64,000 nt of DNA from Leucaena leucocephala. Lineage: Eukaryota > Streptophyta > Magnoliopsida > Fabales > Fabaceae. The stretch covers positions 9,285,001-9,349,000 of the forward strand of contig CM073562.1 in the NCBI GenBank assembly GCA_037074615.1. Reading direction: 5' to 3'. Of the stretch, positions 1 to 12,767 are shown in pieces. The notes under the pieces were generated by a model. That model searched no databases, was not told the origin of the DNA, and was given only the letters and a program-made list of their open reading frames with translations. Every line of letters starts with the position of its first letter. Within the stretch, counting starts at the first letter, position 1. The translations under genes were made by a program, and so were the position numbers.

Positions 1-712
1 AATGAGAAGTAAGAAGGAAAACTGACGAAAACCTCCACACACAAGAGATTATAGAAGAGAGTCGTGGATTTGGATGTGAAAGATAAGTAAGAAACTAGTG
101 AAAAATGAGAGATGAGAGATGCACGAAGGGGTTATGAAAATGTATTTTTAGAAACCAATCTACAGCGGATGAAATGGAAATCTGGTGTATAAATAATAGT
201 TCTAAACCGGACCTACACCATAACTAATTTAGAAAGTTTTCAACTTATTTTTAAAAATTCCACCAATCATATTTTGAATTTAAAGTGTAGAAGATAATCT
301 ATATCAAATACCATGGACATCCAGTGTAGATATGATAGTTCTAAACTAGGCCTTATTTACAACTGTTGTAGGAAGTTTTTAACTTATTTACAAAAATGCC
401 ACTAGTCAGTTTTTGTATTAAAATGTATTTCAAAGAGCTTGATAATCTACACCTAAATTTGACACATACAATTTAAATCTTATAGTTTTTTTCCACATGA
501 TATTTCATTACCCCATCCCCTGAAGCTACAAAATATATGTGCATTTGGTTTATAGGATGCTTTTCATCAAAATCATCTCAGTTTCTCTTGTGTGGTGGAG
601 AAGGAGGTGTGTGTGAGGAAGAAGCTATTGAAAGGCTCAGATAGAATAAAATAAAAGAAAAGAAACTAAAAGAAAACAAAGAGAAAGTAAGATAGAAAGT
701 ACTAAGGAAGGG
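1..712. repeat. Diverged interspersed repeats, left part (possible DNA-transposon subterminal region)
   Basis: No gene is seen. A loose module built from a word like CATCCAGTGTAGA, followed within about 25 bases by TTCTAAACYRGRCCT, occurs near 185 and 315 and again beyond the solo LTR near 2440-2660, partly inverted. Diverged direct and inverted subterminal repeats of this sort are common in CACTA and Mutator-like transposons, but no terminal inverted repeat or transposase was found, so the class is open. The solo LTR at 713-2242 splits the region. Confidence 0.3.
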
Positions 713-2242
713 TGTAACATCCCAATTTTTATCCTTATATTTAAATATAATTAAAAATATTATTTATCAATAACTTAAAAATATTATCTAATTGAATTAT
801 TATTATGGTTTAGTATTTTTATTAGTTTTAATAAAATACGATATTTGGATTATCTTACCATTATCTTTACTTAGGGTTTTATTTTTTGATTGTTATTATT
901 AGCTAGGGAATTATTAGGATTTATGTTCAGATTTAGATATGGATTTGAATTTTAATTATTATTATGGATTTATAAATAGAGCTAATGCGCTAAGTTATTC
1001 ATAAGACTTTATTATTGAGCCGACTATTCTCTTTCTAGTCCTTTCTCTCAGTTCTTTTCCTATTCCTAAAGAATCCCACATCCAGTTCCCTCCCAAACAC
1101 GCCCTTAGTTCAACTCACCCAAAGATGAGGATCTTTTGTGGTAATTATTCATATATTTTGACGAGAGGTAACTACTTTCTACTCATTGTGTGTGCTAATA
1201 TGATGTTTGTAAGTGATTTGATATATATATATATATATTGATATTGATATCATTATATTAGGAAAACTTGTTTGATAATTTTTATTAAAAATAGTCTTGT
1301 GGGATTTAAATTTTAATTTGAAAAGTTTGAATTGAGCTTTAAAACTTATTATATTGATATTGGAATTTAAAAAAAGTTATTATATTAAGAAAAACCCTAT
1401 TGTAATTTTATTAATATTATTAATTATCAATATATTGAGATTTTGATTAATATAATTATCATTAGCAATATGCATTGGGATTAGTGATAAAGGAGTTGTA
1501 TCTCTACTACATTGTATAGCCTCCATTAGAGGTCGATTGTTAGCTTTTATTCTCCCAGTTTATCGAAGGACTTGTCCTACCTATTTATTGAGGGGTTGCG
1601 ACACTCCCACCTATTTACTGAGGGAGAATGAACCCATGGTATGGTGAGACACTTTATAGATTTTGGCCTATTCATACCACTTGATCATTTAGCTTTTTGA
1701 GTGATCAGTTATCACTAGTCCATGGATTCGATTGGCAGGAATAAAGTAGTTCAGTTGGATTACTGGGAGGAATTTAGGTGGGTTATCCATTTAATTTTAT
1801 TATGATGATATATTATTTTCTATATATTGTACTTTGTGATATTCTACTTGACACCTCAAGAGCATATGTTAGTATACATGATGAGTAGAATTGTTTATTA
1901 TTGAGACATTTGTGTCACCATATTTTTATTAATATTTTTCAAGTTATATTATCATCTTAGGACTATAGGGAAAACTTTAGAGAGTTGATTACAGCTATAT
2001 CAATTATATAGCATTATCCTTTGGATTTATATGTAGAATACTTGTATATTGCCACAGTAGGTTTCATTATATATACTATAATAATATGTAGATTATTTGA
2101 ATTTTAAGAAAAATATTTTTGTAACCATAGTATGTTTCTTTTATATTTTAAATTATAGTTTTTATAATATAGTTTTAAATTATATTGAGTACAAAATATG
2201 TCTAAATAATTAATAATAGTTATATTTTAGGAGGATTTTACA
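713..2242 (+). mobile_element. Solo LTR, 1.53 kb, TSD AAGGG
   Basis: The sequence starts TGTAACATCCC and ends GGATTTTACA, so it has the TG...CA ends of an LTR. It is flanked by perfect 5-bp duplications AAGGG at 708-712 and 2243-2247. A TATA box (TATAAATA at 971-978) lies about 260 bp in, so the sense strand is plus with a long R-U5. There is no primer site, coding sequence or second LTR, so this is a solo LTR left by LTR-LTR recombination. The superfamily cannot be told from the LTR alone. A degenerate direct repeat with the words CCTATTTATTGAGGGG and CCACCTATTTACTGAGGG lies at about 1578-1624. Confidence 0.8.
971..978 (+). promoter_or_regulatory. TATA box of the 713-2242 LTR
   Basis: TATAAATA in an AT-rich U3, followed by a pyrimidine-rich stretch (1020-1100) that would be the start of the LTR transcript. 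A GAGAGGTAACT splice-donor-like site follows near 1165. Confidence 0.45.
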
Positions 2243-2247
2243 AAGGG

Positions 2248-2700
2248 TATATATTTAATGTTGAGGAAAGAAATGTTTCAGAAAACAATGTAGAATAATG
2301 CAATTGGACATCTATCATAATGACTAGAAATGTTGATAATCGAAGAAGAGAGATGGACTTTTTAAAGAAGTGACATAAAGAAGCTAGAAATGATAGACAA
2401 TAAACTGAAGATTCACAATAGAGCAAAAATAATCTGCACTGGATGAAATGTTCTTCCAGTATAGAAAGAAAAAATCTAAACCAGACCTACAAGCAACCGG
2501 TTTAGATGTGTTATTTCTTACACTAGATGTTGGGCATCTAGTGTAAAGAGAACTTTTCTAAACTGAACCTTAAGGCAACTGGAATAGAAATGTTATTTTA
2601 AATTGGCTATTAAGGTATCCAATGTAGTAATTTTTTATACTCGTCACGTGTACATCTAGTATAAATATTTTATTTTATTTATAAAAATATCAGCAATAAT
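2248..2700. repeat. Diverged interspersed repeats, right part
   Basis: Continuation of the repeated module of 1-712, including an inverted pair around 2515-2545 (ACACTAGATG and CATCTAGTGT). No ORF and no clear terminal inverted repeat are seen. The same repeats on both sides show that the LTR at 713-2242 jumped into an existing repeat. Confidence 0.35.
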
Positions 2701-4594
2701 TTTTTTAAACCATCTGGACCTTTTAGAAATGTGTCTTTATAAATCCTTTTTTGTATTAGTTATATATACAAATGTAGTATTTTTTTTCTTTTTGAAAAAA
2801 TAGTCAATTTAATTAATATCAAAAAAATTATTACACTTTCTAATATCCAAAAAGACGTTGCACCTAAAGAAACGAAAAAAATGGAATGACAGTGAAGGCA
2901 GGCAAGGATGAAAAGCATTGGCGACATGTCCTCTCCCTTTGTCATACATGGCTCCGATGGCACCATCCTATCCTAACCCTCAAGAACACTAAAGAGATTA
3001 ATTAACGAGGAAATCCCTGAAATCACCACAATATTTTCACTCCCTTGCACCCACAACATTTGAATGCAGATCAAGATTCTGGTGGTTCTCACAAGACACA
3101 CTGAACCCTTAAGCCAAAATTCTAGAAACTGGAGTAACTCAGGTTCATATTTAAAATAATTAATGAAACTAACATATTTAAAATGAAATAACTTTAAATT
3201 TGAAATATATAGAATTAATTGATAAGAAAACTAATTTTAATATTTAATTTAATTTGATAATTGTTATCAATGGTGTAAATGGAAAATCACCATTGGCAAA
3301 AAAATGGACATTAAAGGTTTAAGTTGTGGAGGGATATTTTTGGGATGGAGGGTTAGCAGAATAGTTAAACATTATCTATTTATTATTAAATTAGAATAAG
3401 TTTACTAGAATTATTAAATGTTAAATCTCCATGACAGTTACCAAGCTTCCTCTCCATTATTTTATGAATCTTTTAGTTTCAACATTTAAAATAATATACA
3501 ACAATCTTATATAACCATAAAGAGAGAAACGACCGTAAAATATTTAAATATTTATTTTGATATTTAAAATATGTTGAATTAGAAGGATTTATGCGCATAT
3601 CTGGATAAGTTGGATTATAAGGTTTATTAGGAAATTCAGTATTTAATAAATTTTTTAAATTGAAAAGTTAATTCGTGTTTCATATTATTCTTAATCTAAT
3701 GCATAGATGGGCTAAATTCTTTTTTATAATTTAATATAAAGTAAAATTTTAATTCAAAATATCAAAAGCAAAATACTTTAAAATTGGAATTGAATTAAAA
3801 TTTTTCATGATCCATGAAAAAATGCAAAATAATTATTTTAAATTTAAAATCTAAAATGAAAAAATGATAGAAATAACTAAATCTTTTCAATTCAAATAAA
3901 AAACTACGGGTTATTTCCATTTAAAATAATAGATAGTAATTTAAGGTTTAACATGAAGAATAAATAGAATCTTAAATTATTGTTCATATAAAAATAAATA
4001 AAAACTAAATTTGTAGATGGAAAAAATGGGGAGTTATGAAGTTTATTAAATTTATAAAAAGCTAATTTATCTAACATCTTATTGTGCCATGTGTCACGCT
4101 CTAAAGGAGCCTACTTGAGACCTCTGCTTTTATATAATAATAATAATAATAATAAGATATTAATTAGAGGGAAGCATTCTAAAATCAATAAACTGCACAT
4201 TTTTAAAAGAATTATATTTGGGTAGTAACAGATAGGCACTTATTTATATGTGTTTTCATTTCTTTTATTTATTTTTCTCTAAAATGAGATTTTGTTTTTC
4301 ATTGTTGATCCAAAATAACAAAGAAAGTTAAGATCATGAATGAATGGGTTGAATTACTTGAAAGTATTTATAAATTCCTTAACTCAGGTGTACTTTTTTT
4401 TATTTCAAATTCATTAAGTTCTATTGTTGATGGATGAAGGGAAGTTGGAAATTTATACAAAAATTTTGGCTAAACTTCGCAACAGGGCACCAGATAATAA
4501 ATTTAATAATATTTTATTTCAATTATTTACAATATTTTTATTTGTTATGTTATAAAAGTTTTTTTATATTATTCTATTACTATCATGATAGTGT
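2701..4594. other. AT-rich stretch without recognised gene
   Basis: I see no coding frame with recognisable content on either strand. There is a short (TAA)n microsatellite at about 4133-4155. The block 2870-3120 is less AT-rich than its surroundings but matches nothing I know. Confidence 0.4.
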
Positions 4595-5618
4595 TGTTAT
4601 AACATCCTTACTTTTATACGTATTAGGGACCATTCAGTAGTATTTAGAATCACTTAAATGACCTTGGAAGTCTATTAGCCAAATCTGGAATTTTATTCTT
4701 TCTCGGTTTACTGTTCATATGGTATTCCAGATTACGTAACGAATTTCGAAAAATCATAATTAATTCTAGAAAACTCAATGAAGTGGTTCAAAAATCTACG
4801 TGAAGATAACATCTTGAAATTTAAGGTAAAAATAATTTCCAGACCAAATAATTAGCCAATTAATACATTTTATTCGTCAAAATTTATTGTTCATTTGGTC
4901 AAAAATCCTGGAAACAGATTCTGATCCCTTACTTTGGAAAATCAATTCTCTTTGTGCAGACATCCAAATAAAGCATTCTTGGTGTCAAAACGAAGCTTGG
5001 CATGTCATCTAAATGTCTAGAAAAATATCATACATTTATTCAATCATTCATTATTTATAATTATAGCTCAAATATCACTGTCTTCCCACGAGTTACTGTT
5101 CACAGTGACAATTTCCAGCAATTATACATACATGAATCACATATCAATCATGCTAAGCAATTAACATCTCTTCATGCATCTTTATCTTCTCCATCTTGAG
5201 AAGACCTCCTGTAACTGGATTGATATGAAAGGGGTGAGATTTCTGGGGAAATCTCAATAGCAAACGGTACTAAACAATGCATGCATTAATGTGAATACTT
5301 GTGCTTGCTTGTGTAAGTGTTAACATTGTCTAATGTGCATGCTTCCATGTTACATATGAAATACAATTGGCCAAAGTAATCATAGGAACAGAGCTTCATA
5401 CATAAGCACATATACAACACAATTCAACAAAGCCATAGAACATCAAGCATAACATTCAATGCATACAAGTTTAGGATTAGTTCACTACCTGACATGTAGC
5501 TTTTCTTCTAGCTCTTAGCCTTTGCTCTAAGTTTCATTCTTTCTATAGTTCAGAGCCTATACATAGCATAATAATATCTTCATTATTATTCTATCAGCGT
5601 AACTCTATTTAACTTATG
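4595..5618 (-). mobile_element. Degenerate LTR, 3' end part (copy 1)
   Basis: Reading the minus strand, this is the 3' end of a member of the 3.4 kb LTR family that recurs through the window. Its terminal sequence near 4595-4640 corresponds to the end of the intact copies, with TATAACATCC in place of TGTAACATCC. The body (5200-5620) is closer to the 11152-13995 subfamily than to the youngest copies. It is interrupted at 5618 by the solo LTR 5624-9019 and resumes at 9025. Confidence 0.65.
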
Positions 5619-7562
5619 CTTAATGTAACATCCTTACTTTTATACGCCTTAGGGACCATTCAGTAGCATTTAGAACCACTTACAAGACCTTGGAAGTCCA
5701 TTAGCCAAATCTAGAATTTTACTCTTTCTCAGGTTACTGTTCATATGGTATTTCAGATTACGCAACGAACTTCAAAAAATCATAATTAATTCTAGAAAAC
5801 TCGAAATGAAGTGGTTCAAAAATCTACGTGAAGATAACATTTTGAAATTTAAGGAAAAAATAATTTTCAGACCAAATGATTAGCCAATTGATACAGTTTA
5901 TTCGTTGAAGTTTACTGTTCATTTGGTCAAAAACTCTAGAAACAGATTCTGGTCCCTTACTTTGGAGAATCATTTCTCTTGATATACACATCCAAATGAA
6001 ACGTTCTATCTATGCACTTAAATATCTGGATGTGTACTACATGCTCATAAAATTTTCTGAAATAATTCCTTCATTTGCTAGGTCAAACTGAAGCCACAAC
6101 AAAACTGCTTCAGGACCTACGTTTTTACCATTTCAGTTTCTTTTCTTTCATTTCCAATAGTTGTTTCAGCATGCACAAGCCATTAAATAAGCTTCTTAAC
6201 ATTCATATACATCATGTACATATGCCATAATTATTACATACAAGTTTATCACATAAATAGACACCTTACATGGCATTTATATACATAGAAAATTTATAGT
6301 ATATGTTAAAATCTCAATACTTCACTTCCTTTCTTCCATTCTTTAGCTCTTCTCCATGCATACCTTTTCTTCATGTTTGACCTAAATTGGTTGGTTATGG
6401 GAGAGTGAGATTCTAGGGAATCTCAGTAGCAAACATTACCACTTAAATATGCAAGATGGATACTAATGCATGATATGTAATTTTATTAACTTTCTTTGAT
6501 TAGTGACATGCCATCATGCTATATACTTTTACATAAAGTGCATGGCCATGGAAACATGTTATTCACAATACATTCAACATCATTTATCATGTCACAACAT
6601 CATTCAAATAACATATACATGTCAACACATAAGCATACCACATCAAGCACATAAAGAGGTAAGTTCACTACCTTGCACTTAAGCTTTCCTCTTGATTTTA
6701 GCATTTGCTTCCTAGCTTTCCAACCAATAAACCTTTATGCCAATCACTTCCCAACATGTTCTTGGATGTTTCAAGGTCCTAAACACATTCATATTCATCA
6801 CATAACTCATTAGGACTCATGAACTCTAACCATGTTCAAGATTAACTTTGTTACCCTCTTTATTGTCATAACTTTCCCTAATATTCACTAATCCACTTGG
6901 CTCTTGAATCAATTGATGTCTTGACTTTACCCTACATAATTTCATCTTTTGAAATCATTTATGAGCTTAGAATCATGAAATTCCAGCTCCTTCATGGCCT
7001 GCTGTACAGAATTGAACATAAGCATACAATTCTTTCAAAAATTCTCATTTTGATTCTAATGCTTCCCATACTTGTTTCTCCACTTTACCCCACACAACTT
7101 TTCATTTTAAAACCATTGGAACCATCAAAATCATGAAATTCCAATCACTGTTCATGCAAGTGAACAGTAACCGTAAGGAATCTCAAAGACTACAACCTTG
7201 AGATTTTAATGTTTCCAAGGTTCAAAGCCTTTCCAATCCTACACAAAATCATCATACAAACTCAATGGAAGCATTAAATTATTGAAATTCAATTTCCTTC
7301 TCTCATGAACAGTGCAGACTGAATAGGGCACACCATGGTAAAGTCAAGAATATCAATTTGATTCAACAACCAACCACTTAACTAGCTTGTTTAAGCTTCA
7401 ATTATATAGTTCTAACTTTAATTTCTTCTTTCCCCTTTCCTTTAAGGTCTTTGGGCAGCACCACCCCTTAGAGAAAAATCAACTTTTCTCCCATAAAAAC
7501 CCTAAGTTCAAGCTCCCAAATCAAAGGAAAATAAGCTAGGAAAGATTGCTTACCTTTAATCT

Positions 7563-7619
7563 CTAGCTTGCTTGAACTTTGGAACCTTGAATCTTCTTTG
7601 TCTTGGCTTGAGTTTCCAT
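7563..7619 (-). other. Conserved 18-codon leader ORF, LTR copy 2
   Basis: A short ORF starts about 60 nt after the TATA box and ends 9 nt before a splice-donor-like GTAAG (7549-7553). Its peptide, METQAKTKKIQGSKVQAS, is lysine- and glutamine-rich. The same ORF, same length and with no gaps, is present in three other copies (43927-43983, 54426-54482, 57242-57298). Whether it is translated is unknown; shared descent alone could explain the similarity. Confidence 0.35.
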
Positions 7620-7677
7620 TTTGCAAGAGTTTCCCCAAGGGTCCATGAGCTTACGGTTTGGTTGCAGAATGGAGGGG

Positions 7678-7686
7678 TATTTATAG
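7678..7686 (-). promoter_or_regulatory. TATA box of LTR copy 2
   Basis: CTATAAATA on the minus strand, preceded by TTGGATTTTGG. The same box and surroundings are found at 43859-43867 and 54359-54367 in other copies, which fixes the sense strand of the family. Confidence 0.6.
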
Positions 7687-9024
7687 CCAAAATCCAAGAA
7701 AAATGAATGGCCAAGATTGATTTGGTTACTATTTGATCTAAAGGCCCACATTTAATCTTGAATTTAATTTTTTCATAAAATAATAATTATGACATCATGT
7801 GGGACATCTCATGGGACACCTAAGAGGGTTAGGTGGTGTGCTGCCCATGCAAGGAACCTTCTGGAGAAATTCCAGTCCAATCCGATACCGATCAGTGCAG
7901 TTTCACAACAACCGGACAGTGTTCTATTCCTAATTTTTTTATAATATACCAGGATATGTATTCTATCCTGAAAATTAATGTCTAGGCTTCTCACACCATT
8001 GACATACTTGTATTGGCCACAACTTAATTACAGATCCCTTGGAAAATGACCAAAATACCCTTAGTGTCCTTTCTTGCACTATATTGACCCTAAGGACATA
8101 ATTGTCATTTCACCCCTCTTTGTACTACCTCAGGGCATATATTGGCTCAACTAATCATATTTATACCATGTTCCATGTTTTTAACCTATCCCAGATGACC
8201 AAAATGCCCTTCATCCATCCCCGATACAATCTGGGCATCCAGAGGTATTTTTGTAATTTTGCTCTTTTTCTAGCACTAGCCCTTTCTACTGATAGACTGG
8301 TACCCTGAGTTTTGGGCCTTCCTTGGCGTCATTATGGGCCTATATATGAGGTCATCTGATCTCATTCTATCTAGGCTTACATACCGATAAGTTCCATTAT
8401 CGGATCACGGGTGTTATCAAACTCCCGTCAAAATTCACTAATATGTGAATAACTTTTTATACAGAACTTCTTCCAGAGTTCTGTCAGATCAAGGATATCT
8501 GACACTGTAGGGCACACTTTTCTATAATTTGCCCACTTATATCTGAAGTCCATAAAATCTGATAAAATTTCAGATAACTTTTAGACTATCAGATAAATAT
8601 CTACTGTCTGGAGCCGTAATAAAATTTCTGTATCATGTCAGATTATCTAGCATACCTTCCTCTATTTACTGATGGAATATGGGACTAAAATACTTCTAGG
8701 CAATTATAACCCTTTTTCGGGCTGATCTTTCTATAATTACAATTTTGCCTTTAAACTTTTCTCTTAATTACATTTATGTCCCTAACTTTTTGGATATTTA
8801 TATTTAGGTCCCTAAACTTTTGGAAATTACAACTTTTGGCCCAACTTTTGTTTATACTTTAACTTTTGGCCTTTAAACTTTTCCAATTTTCATTTAGGTC
8901 CCTTTCTTCCTTCAAGACTCATTTAACCTTTATCATTTCTTCTGATCTTTGTCATAATGCTTCCTAAACTTCTTTCCACTATCAGTACTATACAGATAGG
9001 AAAAAATTTGGATATGACGCTTAA

Positions 9025-10106
9025 CTCAAGGGTAATATCCTTAATCTGATATTCCCCTATCTTTCTTTCTACCTTTAGCTACCTTTATTAATAGAGATAT
9101 TTCTCTATTTTAACTACTAAGAGCAATCCACTACTTTATTAGAGCAGGGACTAGATAACTTTCTCACCTCATTTCTAAACTTTGCCCAGTCCCTCGGCTC
9201 CTCAGACTGCTTCTGGCTCCACCAGAACTCCTTCCTTCTTTCTCTTCCTTCCTTTCTTTCTCTCTTTCTCTCTTCTCTCTTATTTCTCTTCCTTTGGCTT
9301 GCTTTGGCCGTGGGAATGAAGTGAAGGGGAGTTGGCTATTTATAGGTGAGTGGAGGTGAAATGAACGGTCCAGATTGATTCACGATGAATGGCTCAGATT
9401 GCTTACTTCCTCAAGAAGCTTTGCCTGCATCATCACGATGACATCACCCTCCCTGATGACTCACCACTCATGATATCATCTAGGACACCTCAAGGGATAC
9501 CTCAGGGATATATGTGGTGAAATGTGGGGCCCCTGGGACACCTTACCAGCTGACTCAGCCTTTCTAGAGAGTTCCAGAGTCTTTTCCCTGAATGGACGGC
9601 CGAGATTGTGCCATGTGTCCTCTTACTTTGTCTCCTTTTTCTGTAATCATGCCATGTGTCCTTTGCTTTTCCTCTTTTACTGTAATCATTCCATGTGGCA
9701 CCTTGTGGGCCCTATCTATGTTATCTCATGATTCCAGATCACTTTACCCAGTTCTATCTTGGACCGGGTCACTTTACTTTATTGAAAAAGCACTAAAACA
9801 TTATTTTAATGCCTCTTGGGCCCACATTACTCTTAGACTACGTTTTTGGGCCTTTAAATATCATCTTGGGTTTCTAACCAAGTCCAAGCACTCTGGTGGC
9901 TCGATTCCCAAGGAATATCCTTAGTAAATTACCAAAATACCTTTACTACCTCTTTAGTACTTATAAGAGCACTGTTATATCTCTATACCTTACCAGAGTA
10001 TCTCTTGACCCTGGTCAGCTATCCAGATACCCTTTCTTAACTATCTAACCTTAGTCAAACGATCATAATGCCCTTCATCTGACTCTGCCTTAATGACACA
10101 ACACAG
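9025..10106 (-). mobile_element. Degenerate LTR, 5' part (copy 1 continued)
   Basis: Continuation of the LTR begun at 4595-5618. On the minus strand it has a TATA box (9337-9345, CTATAAATA) followed by a purine-rich GAAA/GAGA tract (plus-strand CT-rich, 9228-9290), as in the LTR at 11152-13995. Homology stops near 10100, so about the first 0.8 kb of U3 is missing. One copy of CTTAA at its left edge (9020-9024) is the duplication made by the inserted LTR. Confidence 0.65.
9228..9290. repeat. CT-rich low-complexity tract in LTR leader
   Basis: (CTTTCT)n-like pyrimidine tract on the plus strand. It is the counterpart of the GAGA tract at 12717-12762 in the opposite-strand LTR and lies just downstream of the TATA box in both, so it is part of the R region and not an independent microsatellite. 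Confidence 0.6.
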
Positions 10107-10819
10107 TGGCATACCTTTATATTGGTGATATGTTACTACATATGTCATCAATTTTAAAGTTGGCATTAAATTGTTACATTGATTTACCTGAGGCACGACT
10201 TACTATGATTGAGTTGTGTGTCACAGAAAGCAATCAAGCTTGCATTTATGAAAAAATTCAAAGCACCCTATCTAGTTGAGTAATTGTTAGTTAAAATTTG
10301 AGTTTATATTTCTTACACCCTTTGGTTTCGTTTATTTGTGAAATATGTAATAATCTTATCAAAGTCGAGCGATGATGTTTATGATACTAATGCATCCAAG
10401 TATTTGAAATTTGAGATTTTCTTGACCACATGCGTTTCAAACATCTTCATATTTTTTGAATAATAGGAACCTGAAACTCTGGCAAAAAAAAAAGAAAAAA
10501 AAGAAAGAGAGAACAGGAACCTGAAAATGCCACTATTTTTTTTGAAGATTCCTTTATATACAGTATGGAATTTGATTTATTTTAACTTTCGCTTTATAAT
10601 TTTGTTGCCTCAAACGATCAAAAGAAGAAAGGGATATTCTTAAGTGCCAGCTGGAAGTGATACCTCCATTTTTCTTTTTCTCCTCTATCACTTGCTTATA
10701 CTTTAGAAACTGTTAGTTTTGAGAGAAGTCATACTATATAGTAGCTGAATCAAAGATCCCAAATTCAAAAGGAATAGCTCTCGTACTCTCGGGTTGAAAA
10801 ACTTATCATGTTCCTTCTT
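10107..10819. other. Unassigned interval with an A-rich insert between direct repeats
   Basis: No coding sequence is recognised. At 10464-10475 and 10514-10525 there is a perfect 12-bp direct repeat AGGAACCTGAAA flanking about 38 bp, most of it an A/G-rich tail (10482-10512). This has the form of a severely 5'-truncated LINE/SINE insertion with its target-site duplication. The rest may include the 5' leader of the LINE that follows. Confidence 0.35.
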
Positions 10820-11151
10820 CTTCTAACTAAGGACGAAGATGATTTATTGGCAAGAAGTTCTAAGAAGATTAAAAAGCGCCTATATAAGCATGGAGGAAGG
10901 TGGTAAATATTGGGTATATAAAGCTCTTCAATATCGTTTGAAGACCATGTGGGCAAAAGGGGGAGTTATATTAATCTCATTAATATAGGTCAGGATACTT
11001 TGTTGTGAAGATGTGGAATAGAGAGGATTATTTCCATGCATTTATTGGATATATGTCATTATTTGACTGTGCAAGGGGAACCAAAGTTAGACCCCGATAA
11101 AGTTGTTTGGTTAAGTTGCCAATAGTTTTTCAGGAGTGTTATGACAAGGAA
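10820..11151 (+). pseudogene. LINE (L1-type) ORF1 remnant, upstream part
   Basis: Plus-strand conceptual translation, with frameshifts and stops, follows the N-terminal half of plant L1 ORF1 proteins (DUF4283 region). It has an acidic start followed by a lysine-rich DLLARSSKKIKKR stretch (about 10830-10880), a counterpart of the YKAL...LKTMW segment (about 10915-10950), and a VWL..LP segment with ECYDKE just before the LTR insertion. The frame continues after the LTR at 14001. No start codon or intact frame can be proposed. The assignment rests on remembered family motifs, not on a search. Confidence 0.55.
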
Positions 11152-12671
11152 TGCCATATCCCAATTTTTAGGTATAGAAGTTCAGTATGTAGCCTGAAAA
11201 ATGTAGCTTATCAAGCCTTGATGAACATAAGTCCTATAAACATATAGAGGATTTTTAGGACTAGATTGTAAATGAGTGAAAGTATTGTGACTTATATGAA
11301 AATATTGAAAATCCCTGGGGACATAATGGTCATTTGGAAAAGAAAAGGACTAAAGTGAAAGTCCAAAAGTTCCATAGTGCAAAAATAAAAGTAGACACAA
11401 GTTATGGGCCATTATGTGTAATTATAAAAACTTGAGGGACTAAAGTATAATTTTTCAAAGTTTCCAGGGGCAAAAAAGTTAGGAAAGGCTCATAACTGCC
11501 TGGAAGTATTTCAGTCCCAAATTTCATCAATAGATAAATTTATGCTGGTTAATCTAGCCTGACACAGAAATTTTATTAGAGTTCCAGATTGCTTATATTT
11601 ATCTGATAGTCTAGAAGTTATCTGAATTTTTTATTAGACCTTCTGGACCCTAGATATAAATGAAAAGTTGTAGGAATGTGTGTCCTATGAAGCCAGAGGT
11701 TAAGGAACTGACAGAACCATGAAAGGAGTTTTGTAAGAAAAGTTATTCACGTTTTAATAAATTTTCACAGGATTTATGAACGCCTAATATTTGATTGTGA
11801 AACAAATTGGGACTAAATGACAGTAGTAAGCAAATTGGGACTAAATGAGCCCAGATGATGTCCTAAGAGGCCCAGGCCCATGATATCAGTTAAGTAAAAG
11901 GGGTTAGTGTCTAGAAATATTCAGAAAATATGTAAAATGATGAAAATGCCCCTATATTATAAAAATAATTAAAAAAGGTGAAGGACTTTTTAGTTATTTT
12001 ACCTAGGTCAAAAGGTCAAAGAGATCTATAGGAGTAGTTGATCAGGGTCAGGAAATATTCTGTTGAAATATGAAAAGATAAGAATGCCCATAGAATTATT
12101 AAAGTAAATAAAGAGGAACTAAGGGCATTTTGGTAATTTGCCAAGGGAAGTTTTTGGGAACTGAGTCATCGGAGTACTTAAGCTTGATCAGAGACCCAAT
12201 ATGGCATTACAAGAATTACAAAAATGTAGCCTAAGAGTTATGTGGGTCAAAGTGGAATTAAAAATAATATTTTAGTGATTTTCAGTAAAGTATAATTACC
12301 CGGTGAAAGTTATAACTGAGGAATTGATAAGATAAAGCTTTGGACTTATCTAGAAGCCATGAGGTGGCTTAAAAGGTGTCCTCATGGGACCCGCCAAGAT
12401 GCCACTTGGCACTAATCTAGGGAAAGAAGAAAAAGTTAAGGACATGTGGCACAATCTCAGCCGTTCATTACGGGATAAGATTCTAGATTCTCTAGAAGCT
12501 CTGAGTCAGCAGCTAAGGTGTCCCAAGGGCCCCACCATAGTACCACCTAGCATGCAAGGTATCCCTTGATGATGTCATCTTGATGATGCAAGCGAAGCTT
12601 CTTCAAAAATCTAAGCGATTTAAACCATTCATCACGATTCAATCTAGACTGTCTATTCCACCTCTATTCAC

Positions 12672-12680
12672 CTATAAATA
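12672..12680 (+). promoter_or_regulatory. TATA box of LTR 11152-13995
   Basis: CTATAAATA followed by a C-rich patch and the purine tract, the same arrangement as in the other copies of the family. Confidence 0.55.
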
Positions 12681-12704
12681 CCCCTACCCCCTCCATTCCA
12701 TTCC

Positions 12705-12767
12705 ATGGCCAAGCAAGATAAAGAGAGAGAAAAAGAGAAAGAGAGAAAGAAAGAGAAAGAGTTATAG
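12705..12767 (+). other. Short leader ORF, Lys/Glu-rich, 20 codons
   Basis: ATG...TAG ORF 25 nt after the TATA box whose codons run through the GAGA tract, giving almost only Lys, Glu and Arg. It occupies the position of the 18-codon ORF of the 3.4 kb subfamily but the sequence is not the same. It may be no more than the by-product of a purine tract. Confidence 0.25.

Larger units (their letters stand above)
5624..9019 (-). mobile_element. Solo LTR, 3.4 kb family, TSD CTTAA (copy 2)
   Basis: The minus strand begins with the TGTCATATCC-type end (last base changed, at 9019) and finishes ...GGATGTTACA at 5624. Perfect 5-bp duplications CTTAA lie at 5619-5623 and 9020-9024. The TATA box is at 7678-7686, about 1.33 kb in, so U3 is about 1.3 kb and R-U5 about 2.0 kb. 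The copy is collinear over its full length with the one at 42545-45922. There is no internal domain, so it is a solo LTR. Chromoviral (Tekay/Del-like) origin is inferred from the LARD copy at the right end of the window. Confidence 0.85.

Noticed and set aside
7563..7751. 62-codon ORF on the minus strand and its counterpart at 43762-43983
   Set aside because: The longer frame begins upstream of the LTR TATA box, so it would not be in the LTR transcript. Only the last 18 codons were kept as a leader ORF candidate.
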